From the NCBI GenBank assembly GCA_002633005.1, contig NMRA01000510.1:241436-305435 (forward strand): DNA of 64,000 bases, read 5' to 3'. Made by a program: the position numbers and the translations under genes. Below, piece by piece: positions 39,701 through 51,700 of this stretch. Source of the stretch: Phoronis australis (Eukaryota > Phoronida > Phoronidae). Position 1 is the stretch's first letter. Every line of letters begins with the position of its first letter. A model generated the notes under the pieces. The model made no database searches, was not told the origin of the DNA, and saw only the letters and a list, made by a program, of their open reading frames with translations.

Positions 39701-42700
39701 TACTAAAATTACCCACCATCAAACATTTATGGCCCAATGAAACAACAACGACCTGTAAATTTTTATTTTNGACGGAACTAATGGGTGGAGGTGGGTACAA
39801 AGGACCTGGTGTTTGGTAATAGGGAGAGCTGTTGGTGTTATTGGGAAAAGAACTACTGGATAATGGTCGGTACAAAGGACTTGGTGTCGGGCAATAGGAG
39901 TCACTGCTGGTGCTTTTGAGGAAGAACTTGTGTGTAAAAGAGGATACACTGGGCATGGTGCCAGGTAATAGGAGTCACTGCTGGTGCTATTTGCAAAAGC
40001 ATCTAGTTAATGGAGAAAGGTGGTTACAAGGGACATGGGGACTGGTAGTAGTTGATAAAACTTGGTGCAACGGACTCACCTATGTTTCCTAACATTTCAC
40101 CAATTTTAGTTTTGATTCTCGCAGAGAGTAATATATTCGTTGAATTTTCAGTGCAGTATTATTGAAAATGAATAGTAAGCTTTTCATGCAACGCTCCTAG
40201 TTCAAAATCTGAGTTCCAATTTACTTTCATTTGGTTTTCTTTTGTATTGAAAGAAAATTTCATCATAATACAGATAAATTATTAGAAAAAAATTTACATT
40301 TTTTAGTTAACAAAGACGAATTTGCACCGAAGGGTTTAGTGCCCGGTTGCATGAAACAGTCCCAAATAGAGACTCAACTAAGTGCCCTAAATCTACTGCG
40401 TACCTTTGGACTTGTGAAAACATCGATTGCCCTTTCTTGTGATGTTTTAGTTTCATTACTAAGTCACCTTTTGACTGGTGCAAATCAAGAGTGAACTCTA
40501 CGTTGAATTGTCAATATTATCGAAAATAATTAGGGATCTTTCTATGCAACACGTCCAAATTAAGGACTGAGTTCCTAATTGTTATCTATGAACTCTGGGC
40601 TCAGTTTTTAGTGGTGTGATTAGAAAATGTTATTAAACATAGAGGATCTCATAATAAAGTTGAAATGATAGATAGAAAAATATTACATCTTTGAGTTCAT
40701 AAAGACACAAATACTCAAAAAGACTTAAGGTACCTGTGTTGAGTTCCTATTTTTGACTGTTTCATGCAACTGGCCACAGGAACTTAGTTGAGCACTGATT
40801 TGGGAATGTTTCATGCAACCAGCCACTGCTACAAGTTACCTGGTATCCTACAATAGTTGATGATGGTGGGTGTAAGGGACCTGGTGTCACACTAGAAGGT
40901 GCCGCTACTGATGCTATTGGGTGAAGGAATGGATGACCACTGTGTGGGTGGCACCAGTTCCAAAACACAATGTTTGACTGCTACGGCTCTGGTCTATTTC
41001 AGGGGATGTTGAGGAGCAGATCTGTCCAATCATCCTTCAGTTGACGGGACCTGACAGTATTGATGACCTCCGCACAGAAGCTGTGGCTGTGGGTTTAATA
41101 CAATTGTTTTAAGCTTTTAAGCAAGTTTTGGTTTCTTCTGAGTAAAAATCGACATTTTTGGAGTATGCAATATCCGTTGAGATATTTTCCTTTATTGAGG
41201 GATGTAGGGTATGTTACTTCGTCTTCGAGCATAATTATTTTTACAATGATTTCTCATGCTTACATTTTCGCCATCTTAGTCTCGTCTTGTAGAAGAATAT
41301 GCGTTATCTGCAGTGTAATTGGCCAAAGCATCGATGACAAAGATTACAATAGCCAATCATAACATTTCTGAAAATAACCAACTTGGATTTGTTCATCGGC
41401 TGCTCTTCATCACTATGTTTCTCTTCTGTATCGGTTTTTTCACTCAAAATGTCAAATACAATTAACGTGTGTAATGAAGCATATGTATATGAAATTGATG
41501 CTGGTATTAAAAAAAACGAGTTGAGGTGGGATTGGTTACATTCTAAAGGTGCAACAAGTTCAGTAGATGGGAGCATGAACCCATGTGACCATTGAGAATG
41601 AATGCTCAGAGTCACCTCACGACTGTGTGGTCACGAACACAGCAAGTTGTGAAAAGAGAAATCCACCCAAGTTTCTTAATTCAATAGGTAGTTTGACATT
41701 TCCATGCTAGCGATGTGCTTTAACCACTAACTCGATTTCTGTTATCCATTTTCTAATTGGTTTCGTGTCAGTCTCCCGGCATGTGGTGTACATAACAATG
41801 AACTGTTGACCTACTTTTAAGTAGGTTAGCAGTTGATCCCTCCTCTAGGTTGGGGACAGTGACGTTCTAGTGATAATTATATTAGCTATATACTGTTAAT
41901 ACAGGTCATATTGCGAGTGAATGTTGAAATAGCTAATATGGTTAAGGCATATATAGGTTATATTGACTGAACACAAATTTACACCAAATAATTATTCGAA
42001 GACCTTGAGATTTTCACTAGTCCCAGTTTAATTAGCTTTTTCTCACCTCCAGTAAATTGGCTTTATTCTCGGAAACGTCTCGGTGGATTTCGCTGAAACT
42101 TTCCAAACAATATTTATTCATCAATCTCAAAAATGCTGTAGGGTTTTCGATATCTAGGCCTAGTTTTTGGGTAATGTAACAAAGACTGCTATTTTTTACA
42201 AAAACACCTTGTGTGTTGCAAGTTGATTTGTCAGAAAGCAAACGAAAAAAAATTATCGAAAATTCCTATTTTGATGTATCTGGTGAAGTTTTCATTTGAA
42301 AAAGGTTTTATTAAAATCGACAGTGTTTACTTTGCTATGACTGTACCTTTCTTGAAAATGAAATTATGACATAAAAAGATGTTAATGTAATAATGTTAAC
42401 GGTACATAAATGTGAAATGTATTTTTATATTCCCTGATATTTTTTCTTTTTACTTTTACTGGTTGACAAAGCTTAGGTTTTTATATTTAATGTGGACGCA
42501 TTATGCCATCATCTCCGTCCTCAACGTATTTTCATAAAATTTGGCATATAGTCATCTATTAAGGAGATGACGCTATCCTCTCGTTTTCGGAAAGATTCGA
42601 CATAGTTTTGCGCCACCTAGTGACCCCCCCCCAGTCTGTTTTTTGGCGTCCACCACTCTATCAACCAAACTCTAAGGATGATTGTGAAAATTGGTATGTA

Positions 42701-45700
42701 TGTTCTTAGTATAAAGATGACGGCTGCCGATGATTTTCCAATGATTTTAACTACTGTGGCGCCTCCTAGTGGCAGTTTTGTATTTGCGCCCGTGGCTGTA
42801 TCTCCTAAACCCACTGCAGGATCTTTGTTAAGTTTAGTAAGTGTATTTATATGAAGGGCACAACAGACAATGACAACTTTCGGGCGGATCCAAAGAACAC
42901 TGTGCCCTCTAGTGGCAATTGCATTTTATTCTGTTTTCCTTTGTTTCTCTGAAGTTCCTTGACGGATTTTTGTGAAATTTGGTGTATAGCTTTCTATTAA
43001 AGAAGCATTGACATGTTTCCATTTTCGGACGAANTGGCGCCTCCTAGTGGCAGTTTTGTATTTGCGCCCATTTCTGTATCTCCTAAACCCACTGCAGGAT
43101 CTTTGTTAAGTTTAGTAAGTGTATTTATATGAAGGGCACAACAGACAATGACAACTTTCGGGCGGATCCAAAGAACACTGTGCCCTCTAGTGGCAATTGC
43201 ATTTTATTCTGTTTTCCTTTGTTTCTCTGAAGTTCCTTGACGGATTTCTGCGAAATTTGGTGTATAGCTTTCTATTAAAGAAGCATTGACATGTTTCCAT
43301 TTTCGGACGAATTGTATGTTTTTGCGCCATCTAGTGGCCATTTCTATGACAAAAATAAGCAACCCTAAAAGCACTCCATTTGCGATGCATTCGTGGGCGC
43401 ATTTCAACGCTCCCGTGTTGCTCTTGTTTGATATTCGCATTAGAATGGAGGCCACTAAATAAGGTTTGAGATAACCTTCAATCTAAAGGCATAAGTAATT
43501 GGTATGGAGAATTAGTCACTCCATAATATATCCATATATAATGAAATAATAAAAGATACTGAAATGCTATAGTCATTGTTTGCACTTTTGGAGAATGTTG
43601 GCTCAGAGGAAATATTTCGATGAAGTTAATATTGTGACTAGTGAGATTGTTTCCTTTTAGTTGTTCACAAGGTTGGATTCTGATATAACAAGTTTGTGAT
43701 CAGTGTTTCTGGTACGCACTGAGCATGGAATGTGGTGTTGGCAAGGTTCTACGGTGTAGAGTCTCTGAGTGCTGCTGTTGAGCACGTTGCCATGGAAATG
43801 CTGGATCACTGTGTGAAAGACATGGGTAGTGAGATGGTCACTGTAAATGCACCTCGCTACCGTGTCTTTTCCAAAGTTTTCTTGACCTCGTCCGTCTCCT
43901 CTATATTTGGAGTTAGACATTGGTTTGTCTTGGTCTGGCTGGTGTTCTGCTGAGAGTTCTTGGAAGTGAGTAAGTAGTCCAGTGGAGGTATTATTTGCTA
44001 TCTTTATGTTCTGAGTCCCTATGAATTACCACCGCCACATTGGTTTGCAGTTATTCTGCTGATTTTTATCTAGAAAACTTGCCTTGGAGATGTAGTGACA
44101 GTTGTTTTCTGGTGCTCGGCATCTATGCCGTGCCTGACCATCACAGCTGGTGTGCCGGTAGTACACTCTCTAGCAGCCTATCACAGCCAGCTTTGATGAG
44201 CCTGGCGCAGCATAACTCACAGACGATGCACTTCAGATTTTGCGGGCAGTGGAGAAGTGATCCAAGTACCGCTGTGCCTTCTAGTGGTATTTTTTTTACA
44301 TTTGCCTCTGTATCTTCGGAGTTCAGCAATGTATTTTCATGAAATTCGGCAGATAGGTTTCCATTAAGAAGACAACAACGCCTTCCCATTTTCAGAGACT
44401 TGATGTTTTCTGTGTCAGCTGGTGGCCATTTGAAAATTTTTATATTTGTTTTTTATGTCTGCCTCTCGAATCTGCCAAACCACTCTAAAAATCATTGTGA
44501 AAATTTGTGGTTGTGTTCCTGATTCGAAGACCCTCGCTGGCGTTGATTTTTGGACATTTTCTACTATGCTGGGGCAATTTTGCTTTTTTTTGCGTCTACA
44601 GCTGTATTTTCTTAAACCTTTGAAGGATCTTTACGAAATTTGGCAGATGGGCTCCTATAGCAATGACAACAGATAACGATGTGTTTCAGACCAATAGGAC
44701 TATAGCTGTGCCCCCTAGTGTCAATTGTTTTTACATTTGCCTCTACATCTGAGGAGTTCCTTAGCTTATTGTCATGAAATTTGGCAGATAGTTGTGTATC
44801 ACAAGGACAGTGCCACCTTCTCCATTCAGACAGGCTTTTCGCATTTGGCGCCATCTAATGGCCGATTTTATGGTACTAAAAACACCCATAGCACACTGTT
44901 TGCGTTGCTCTTGGTAGTGGTGGTAGTGGTCAACTGGTATGTCCCTGGACATGATAGCTTGTTGTAGGTGTCCACCAGGGAGTGATGTGTTGCTGGTCAT
45001 ATCACAGCCTGCTTGGATAACCTGTAGCCAGTCATTTTCTGCAGTCTCTCCTTTCCAAGGCTTTTGCACTAAATGTTCAGTGATTTTAGTGCTGGTTCAT
45101 AGTCTTGTCATATTTGCAATGCCATCTGTTGTCAGTCAGTGATGACTAATAAATTCATTGGTGTCCTCCGTAATTGTTCTGAAGCTGCTTAATATGCTTA
45201 TCTCAAAGGGTTGATCAAGGTAAAAAAAAAACTTGAAGATATACATCAAATATGTGACTTGGTATAATGTTTACCTCTTTTCTTTAATCAAAGTAAAAGC
45301 TTTTTTGAGCACAATTTCATACCTCTGCCGAGATCAGAAAATCCTCTTATTTTTGTGACCTGGGGTCCTTGAACATCAGTCAAGGAACGATTTCTGAATG
45401 ACGGCCATGTCCTTGAAAACGTATTGATGTCACGGTGAGCGTAAGAGTTATTTTGTTTGGTTGTTTTTTAGTCTCATTTCGGGGTTTTTTATACAAATAT
45501 TCTGATAAAGGTTAAAAACGTGCTACTAGGTGTTTAACTTCACTACTTCAGACCTTCAACAGATATGATGCACTTACTAGGCAACTTCAGAATTCAATGA
45601 ATACTTTGATTGCCCTGAGAAATACTATCCATTATGTTTTGTCATGTACATGTGTGTTTTTCTTGTTATTTTTACTCGTGGTGGCTTTCCCAATCTTGTG

Positions 45701-48700
45701 AAGGCACACAGAGCTGGCAGCATTATAGTACGTTACGCATTATATTATGTTATGCATTATAGTATGTTATGCCAAGTGACTCCATCCTCTTATCTCCCTT
45801 GTGGCTTTGCTTAATCACCATTGCTGTAGAGGTCGCCGGTGTTTGTGTTTTGGCTTTCAGCCAGTGACCTGTGTCAGTGAACTGATGTGTCCTTACAGAT
45901 GACTTGGGTATTCCACAGTTTGGTGCCTTTTTGTCAAGATTATGTCAAGGGCACTTGTTCCGCAGTTTGTAGTTGTGTGAAGTAGTTGATCCGCCATCCA
46001 CTCTTGTAGTCCTCTGTCAGCTAGTCTTTAGGTGCTGTAATTGCTTTCTATGTTTTATCATGGTTGCTGTGTTTGCTATTATGATGTTATTTATGAGATG
46101 GCTTCCCAGATAGCATGTTTGGTAAGTTGATTTTTTCAAATTCTCTTTTGTCATTGTGACATTTTTGTTAGGTTTGGTTTGCCATTTTGGTTTGGCATCA
46201 TGAGAGTTGTGGATAAGTTGTAATAAAAATCTATCTGGTTGCAACTTGTTCGCAGACCTGTGTACCTTGTACAAAAAATGCGGGTTCTTATTGAAATTGT
46301 ATTGTACTACGCAAGACCAGGCAAAAATAAGCAAATTTTAACCTAAAAATGTGAGCTCCGAAGTAGAAACTCTGTCCGATTCATTCTAAATATAGCTGGA
46401 TAATGGACGAATCGCAAGGCTTCTATTGGTATTCATCATCACTGGCCTAAACTATATACAGTGACTTATGGGTTGGTGGATTGTTTATTTCATTGAATTC
46501 CGGCCATCTGTGGCTAAATGGTACTGTTGTCAAAATGGCAAAGCGTGAAAGGCTGCATATTCAGAGTTGAGAATAAAATGGCTTCTGAAAGAAGGGAACA
46601 TTGTTGTTTTCCACATTATTTCGATGATTAGGAGTGTCTTATGGAAGGGGCCGTCGAATTCATAATGCAAGATGTGCAGCAGTTGAGACTTTTTGACAGG
46701 CAGTACGCTTGCAATGAACAATTATTCCAAAGTTTAGTGAATAGTTGACGTGTCGTCTGGTGTAAAACATGGTCCAGTGCAGAGTCATGAACACTTTTTG
46801 CAGACAAGTTTTTGGTTTAAGAAACGAGCATAACTAGTGAAGCAAGGAACTAATAGTTGTGTATCTGACTTATCACGATTGACGGTATACATTAACATTG
46901 CGTCATGTATGAACATAATTGTTCTAAGTTCAGTAAGGAACCTTTCTGTTGATTAACCGGATCTTTTCGGTAGTGCAAGCACAGCTTGCCAACTAAACCT
47001 TAGAGAAATCTGAAAATTGGTATGTAGCAGGGAAAAGTACCAGCTAAACACTGTTTCAATAGGCTAACATGCTGAAAAGTTTGAATTTTTGATGTTTACT
47101 AAAGAAATCTTCAAATCTGGTGTCTAAAGTACTCTAATGCAGTTTTGGTGGTACACAGGTCTGTGTTCATGTGTTTAATCTGCAGGATGTTATGTCTGAA
47201 GCTTACACTAAGATAGATAATTCAGGTTGACTGTTAAGATAATTGCTCTGTTGTATTGTTCACGCAGTAGTGGAATTGTCCTGGTGTCGAGGCTATCGGT
47301 TACTTGCCCGTTATAGTGGCTGTGATGTGTGAACATTGGTTCGTATCACAGCCCAGCTATGACGAGCTGGTGGCTGGACTATGTCCGCTAGCATGACACC
47401 TGCGACGGGATGTTGTGTCCATTACCGAAGTGTGGGTTCTGAACCTATGGGAATACTTCACAACTAGGTCCGACTTTTAGACAGTGTGTACCCAGTCATC
47501 TGTTACTGTCTCCTTTACTTGTAATAGTGGCGGAAGTACTTTATAAACCCTTTCTTGGTTTTAAGGCTTTGTTGGTGTTCAAATTTTAATGGTATCTTCC
47601 CTTGCTGAAGTTGCTATATTGTTGGTTGAAGGTGTGCTTCAGCTCTCTGGTCACCCTTTTAGCTGAAGCCCTTGTTGAGTTGTAGTGTCTTACGACATTG
47701 TTCATCTTGTAAACAACAGTCGATATTCAGTTTACTGATGTTCTGGTCGGGTCCACAACTTGAGCTGGAGCATCTTGTCCTGTTCTGCCAAGCATCCCTA
47801 CTACGCAGCGTACGCCATGCGGCAGATGTGACACACAAACGATTAGAGGCATCCCTATGTAACTTAGCAAGCGAACTGTTGTCATTACTTCCGCTTTGTC
47901 TGCACATTTGTGTGCATACTGCAGCTTACTTAGGGGCAAGTTGAGAACGCGTTCCCTGTCTCAAAGAGTTGAAAAGTGGGGTCAAGTTGTCGCACTTTTG
48001 TCGTGTTGCCCAAACACAAGGAGTGTCCACACACTACTCAACCTGGCAACCTCGTGCCTCTTGTAACTCATAGTGTGGACGATGCTATAGATTGCCATCT
48101 TTTGTTGTTGCAGTGAACTAATGTGAATTCTCCAGGTAATGATTTCCCACGCCTTCCATGCTGAAATGAATTCAATTTCAGTTTACCCACAAAATGCTTT
48201 AAGCCATTGGTGAATGCGAGTGGCCAGTTGTTGCGCGCTGTAGTCGGGTCGTTAAAGTGGCTGTGATGTGCTATCACTCATGACATATCACAGCCTGCTT
48301 TGACGAGTTGACAGGCACGATTTATCCTCTTGACCAAAGCACTAGTCAGATCACACCTTGGGCTGTTGGGCTTACGGTGTTTTCGTGGCAGAATTGAGCA
48401 CGAGCACGTTTTCTTTTTCTCCTCTTGGTTTGCTTTTTGTTTCCTGTAACATTTCAATGCAGCCTTAGCATAGTATCTAACATTTACATATTGTTACATT
48501 GTCGCCCTGGGTTTGACGTCATGGCTAGGTTGGTAGAAATGTCAAGGCTTTGTCTCAAGGATGGCCTGCACATTTGGGTTTGAGAGTATCGTTCTCTTGC
48601 AGTCAGTTATACTGTGCCTGGCAATTATTGTTGTGAGAATTTTATGTCCCTCGAAAGGTTATTCACTCCATTATGTTGGAAACCTCAGGCCTGCTTTGAT

Positions 48701-51700
48701 GTGTAATGGTGATTAGCCCATCAGAAATTGATTTTTCAGATTTGTTTATTATAATCTTTGTAGTCTGAAAAGGGTGTCTTATTTTCAAATTTTTGGAACT
48801 TGCATCGGTATGGGTTGTACTTTTAGCAGTTTTCTGAAGAAATGCTGTCAATTTGTGATGACTTGTGGTTTAACTTGTTTACCCACCATAAATATGCAAA
48901 GAAGGTTTTATGAAGGCGATGGTCCACTTGTTATGTCTAGTCCAATCAAAGGTTAAAGGGTTATGAGAACAAATATTCCTTAATGTCAAATTTTACTGGC
49001 TCTGTAAATGGTGTGTTATTTCATTCAACTATCAATAATTTCTGGGTTATTATAGAAAACAAGTGTTTTTTTTTTTTAAGTTTGCTTTTGGCAATCAGAT
49101 GGAAAATACTGTGATACGGTTGATGCGATGTGTTTTGAATCTAACAGCCAATGAATTACTGTTGGTCGTTTTGAAATGTTTATTTTCATTTTTGTTGGGT
49201 TTCTCTTCAAGTAGCATTTGGCATTAGTTATACTATCAAGAATGGTGTTGATGGTTGAGAAAGCCTTACTGCTTCATTGCGATGCGGTGCTGGTTGAGAA
49301 ACCTTATATAACACCATCAGAGTGTTGAAGGTGATGCGGTGCTGGTTGAGAAACCTGATATAACACCATCAGACTGATGAAGGTGATGCGGTGCTGGTTG
49401 AGAAAGTCTTGTAGCGCCATCAGAGTGGTGGTGATGTGTTCTATGCTTCATATCACAGCCTGCTTTGATGAGTGCTGCAGCGCTACGTTTTCTGCTGTTA
49501 CAATCCCTGCGTACTTTTCTGGCCATTGTTCTTGGTGTGTGCTTCTGTGGTTCATTATCGTGTTGGTGTGTACTCGGGTGAAATGTCCACACCATGGAAA
49601 GTAATGGAGCAACTACAGATTGGCTTTGAGGTGTGTTTTGCAAAGCAAATGGATGCGTTGAACTTTGTCAAAGTGGCTGTGATGTGTTGTGATTGCTCAT
49701 ATCACAGCCTGCTTTGATGAGTTTCAACTAGCCCATTCTCACTGGTTCTTTGGGTTTTTTACTTCAAGTTTCATGGGAATTTGTGTCTCTTGGGTGGGTG
49801 TCTTTACTTTCCAATTGCAGTTTTGTTGTCTGTTATCAGGGAAGTAATTTATCAATAGGCCGTTTAAGGCTGTGAATACTGTCATCATCAAGTGTTAAGT
49901 GGGGTGCAAGCCTGTGAGTGAAGATGTTGATGTATAATGCCGTCTAAGTTCCAGTTTCTCAACAAATTGTTCTGTCCCCTCCTTATGGACCGTTTATGTG
50001 ACCACTGTCGACTAATACGGTCATAACGTTGATCAATATTTCTTACGCTGTAAAGTAAATGTGTACGCATTTGTTGGGCTTGATTAAAAACTTCCAAGCT
50101 CATTTGGTGAGCTATTTCAGTATGTAATGGTGATGAATAACTGGGTACTCAGTAGGTGGTGCTGATAAAGAAAGGAACTCTTCTATCAACTGAACTGACG
50201 ACTAGGCTGTAAACCAGCGTTTTTTCTTGTAATGTATGCCAAAGTCTTGTGTGTTCTTATGTATTACCGAGTTTATACCGTCTACTCAACACTACATTGG
50301 GTGCATGTGTTTCTGCATGTGGACTCTGATATGAATCTAGAGTTGGTCGTTCATGGGTTCAGATTACTGTGAGCACAAATTCAAACATCAGGGTTTCCCC
50401 TGCACGTAAACTTCTGGGCGGCCTGCCACGCTCCTTTTTGGCCCCACCACTCGTAAATCATACTCAAATTGACCGCCACACACCTAGTCGTGACGTGGAA
50501 ACTTCACCGCCAAACAAAAATCGCTAGTAAAAATGATCGCCATGTTCCGCTCCCGCGTCGAGCATTCACCGCCATGCTCCTTTTGAAACCCAGCTAATAG
50601 GGGGATCCCATTTCTCATGTTCGCATGCGGCAACGGGCTTTGCACCCTGTTTTGGCCATTCACCACCACGCTCCTTGCAAAACCCAGAGGAAACACTGAA
50701 CATGATACAAATTCTGCACTGTGTTTTTACATCCTAATTTTCTTTCTATTCAGAAAACAAAGAATAAGTTACACATTATTTTCGCTTCGTGGAAATGTCA
50801 CTGTCATTTTCATTGCAAAATAATGCAACACAATTCTAATGTCTTGTAATTCTGGCTTTTTAAACATTGCTAACAATTTAAACATGGCTTGGTTCTTTTC
50901 AAACATGGCTCGAGATTTCCGAACATTTTGCAGCACAATGTTTGGATGCATGCGGGGAGAACAGTTGGGATTGTCAGCAGTTACTTTTTGTACATGCATC
51001 GATCTAGTGTTTTTCCTAGTTGGCATGCTGAGTGAACATATTGCATGCAGCTCTTGTTGAATGTTTCTATGTGCAGTGTGAGTCAAGACCTGTTGTGGCA
51101 GTGCATTCATGTCATTTGTTATCTATTTCAGTTGATGAGTAAGATGACGCCGCTGATTGGCAAGGACATCACAGAAAGGCTCTTCCTGCCTAGATTTGCT
51201 CACCTGTGCTCGGATACTTTGTTCCATGTTCGAAAAGTGGGTTTAATATGTTGCGGATACGTGTTCCCTAAGATATATTTTTTTTTAAACTAGAAGTCTG
51301 ACGAATCTGTTAGAACCATTCACAACACCTTAAGCATGTTCTATTAAATTTAAATGAAATGCTGAAGAGGCGTTTTTGGTGTTTTTGTGGCTCGAAATAA
51401 TTTTATGATCAAGAAATGCTCTTGGTACTGAGCACTTTAAAAAAACCACGACTTGATCTTAAAATCAAATATAAGGATGTGAATGGGAACAATTTTCATA
51501 CTTAAAAACTGTACTGTCAGGTCATACAAGTACTGCTAAAATCTGCATTCTCTTTGTGAAGATAGTGTATTCCAAGGCTTGGAATTTTCCATTTAAACGT
51601 GGATTTCTGCTTTTTTCTATTATTCCCTCCGCGCATTTTTGTTATAATCCTGCGGGAAAAATCAGATCTGCCATAAAATATCCGCCGCAAATTGGTCTGT

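Larger units (their letters stand above)
41089..51131 (+). other. PPP4R1 intron 5: host of the miR-71/miR-2 cluster
   Basis: A 10-kb intron. In order it holds unassigned sequence (41.1-42.5 kb), a family F array with a 277-bp duplication (42480-43430), miR-71, miR-2 (first), another family F piece, miR-2 (second), an element with 14-bp TIRs (46253-47163), miR-2-like (third and fourth), a 51-bp tandem array, and the last two miR-2 hairpins. No protein exon is seen. All hairpins share the host strand. Confidence 0.75.

Noticed and set aside
43732-43953. Plus-strand 73-codon frame over the miR-71 hairpin
   Set aside because: The frame is explained by the hairpin and shows no conserved protein; treated as non-coding.
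45831-45890. Hairpin GGTCGCCGG/CCAGTGACC near the microRNA cluster
   Set aside because: Short stem with a long loop and no known mature microRNA sequence; not enough to call.
48680-48740. Sequence GCCTGCTTTGATGTG resembling the 3' part of miR-2
   Set aside because: The TATCACA seed is missing (ACCTCAG instead) and no upstream arm pairs with it; at most a dead hairpin.
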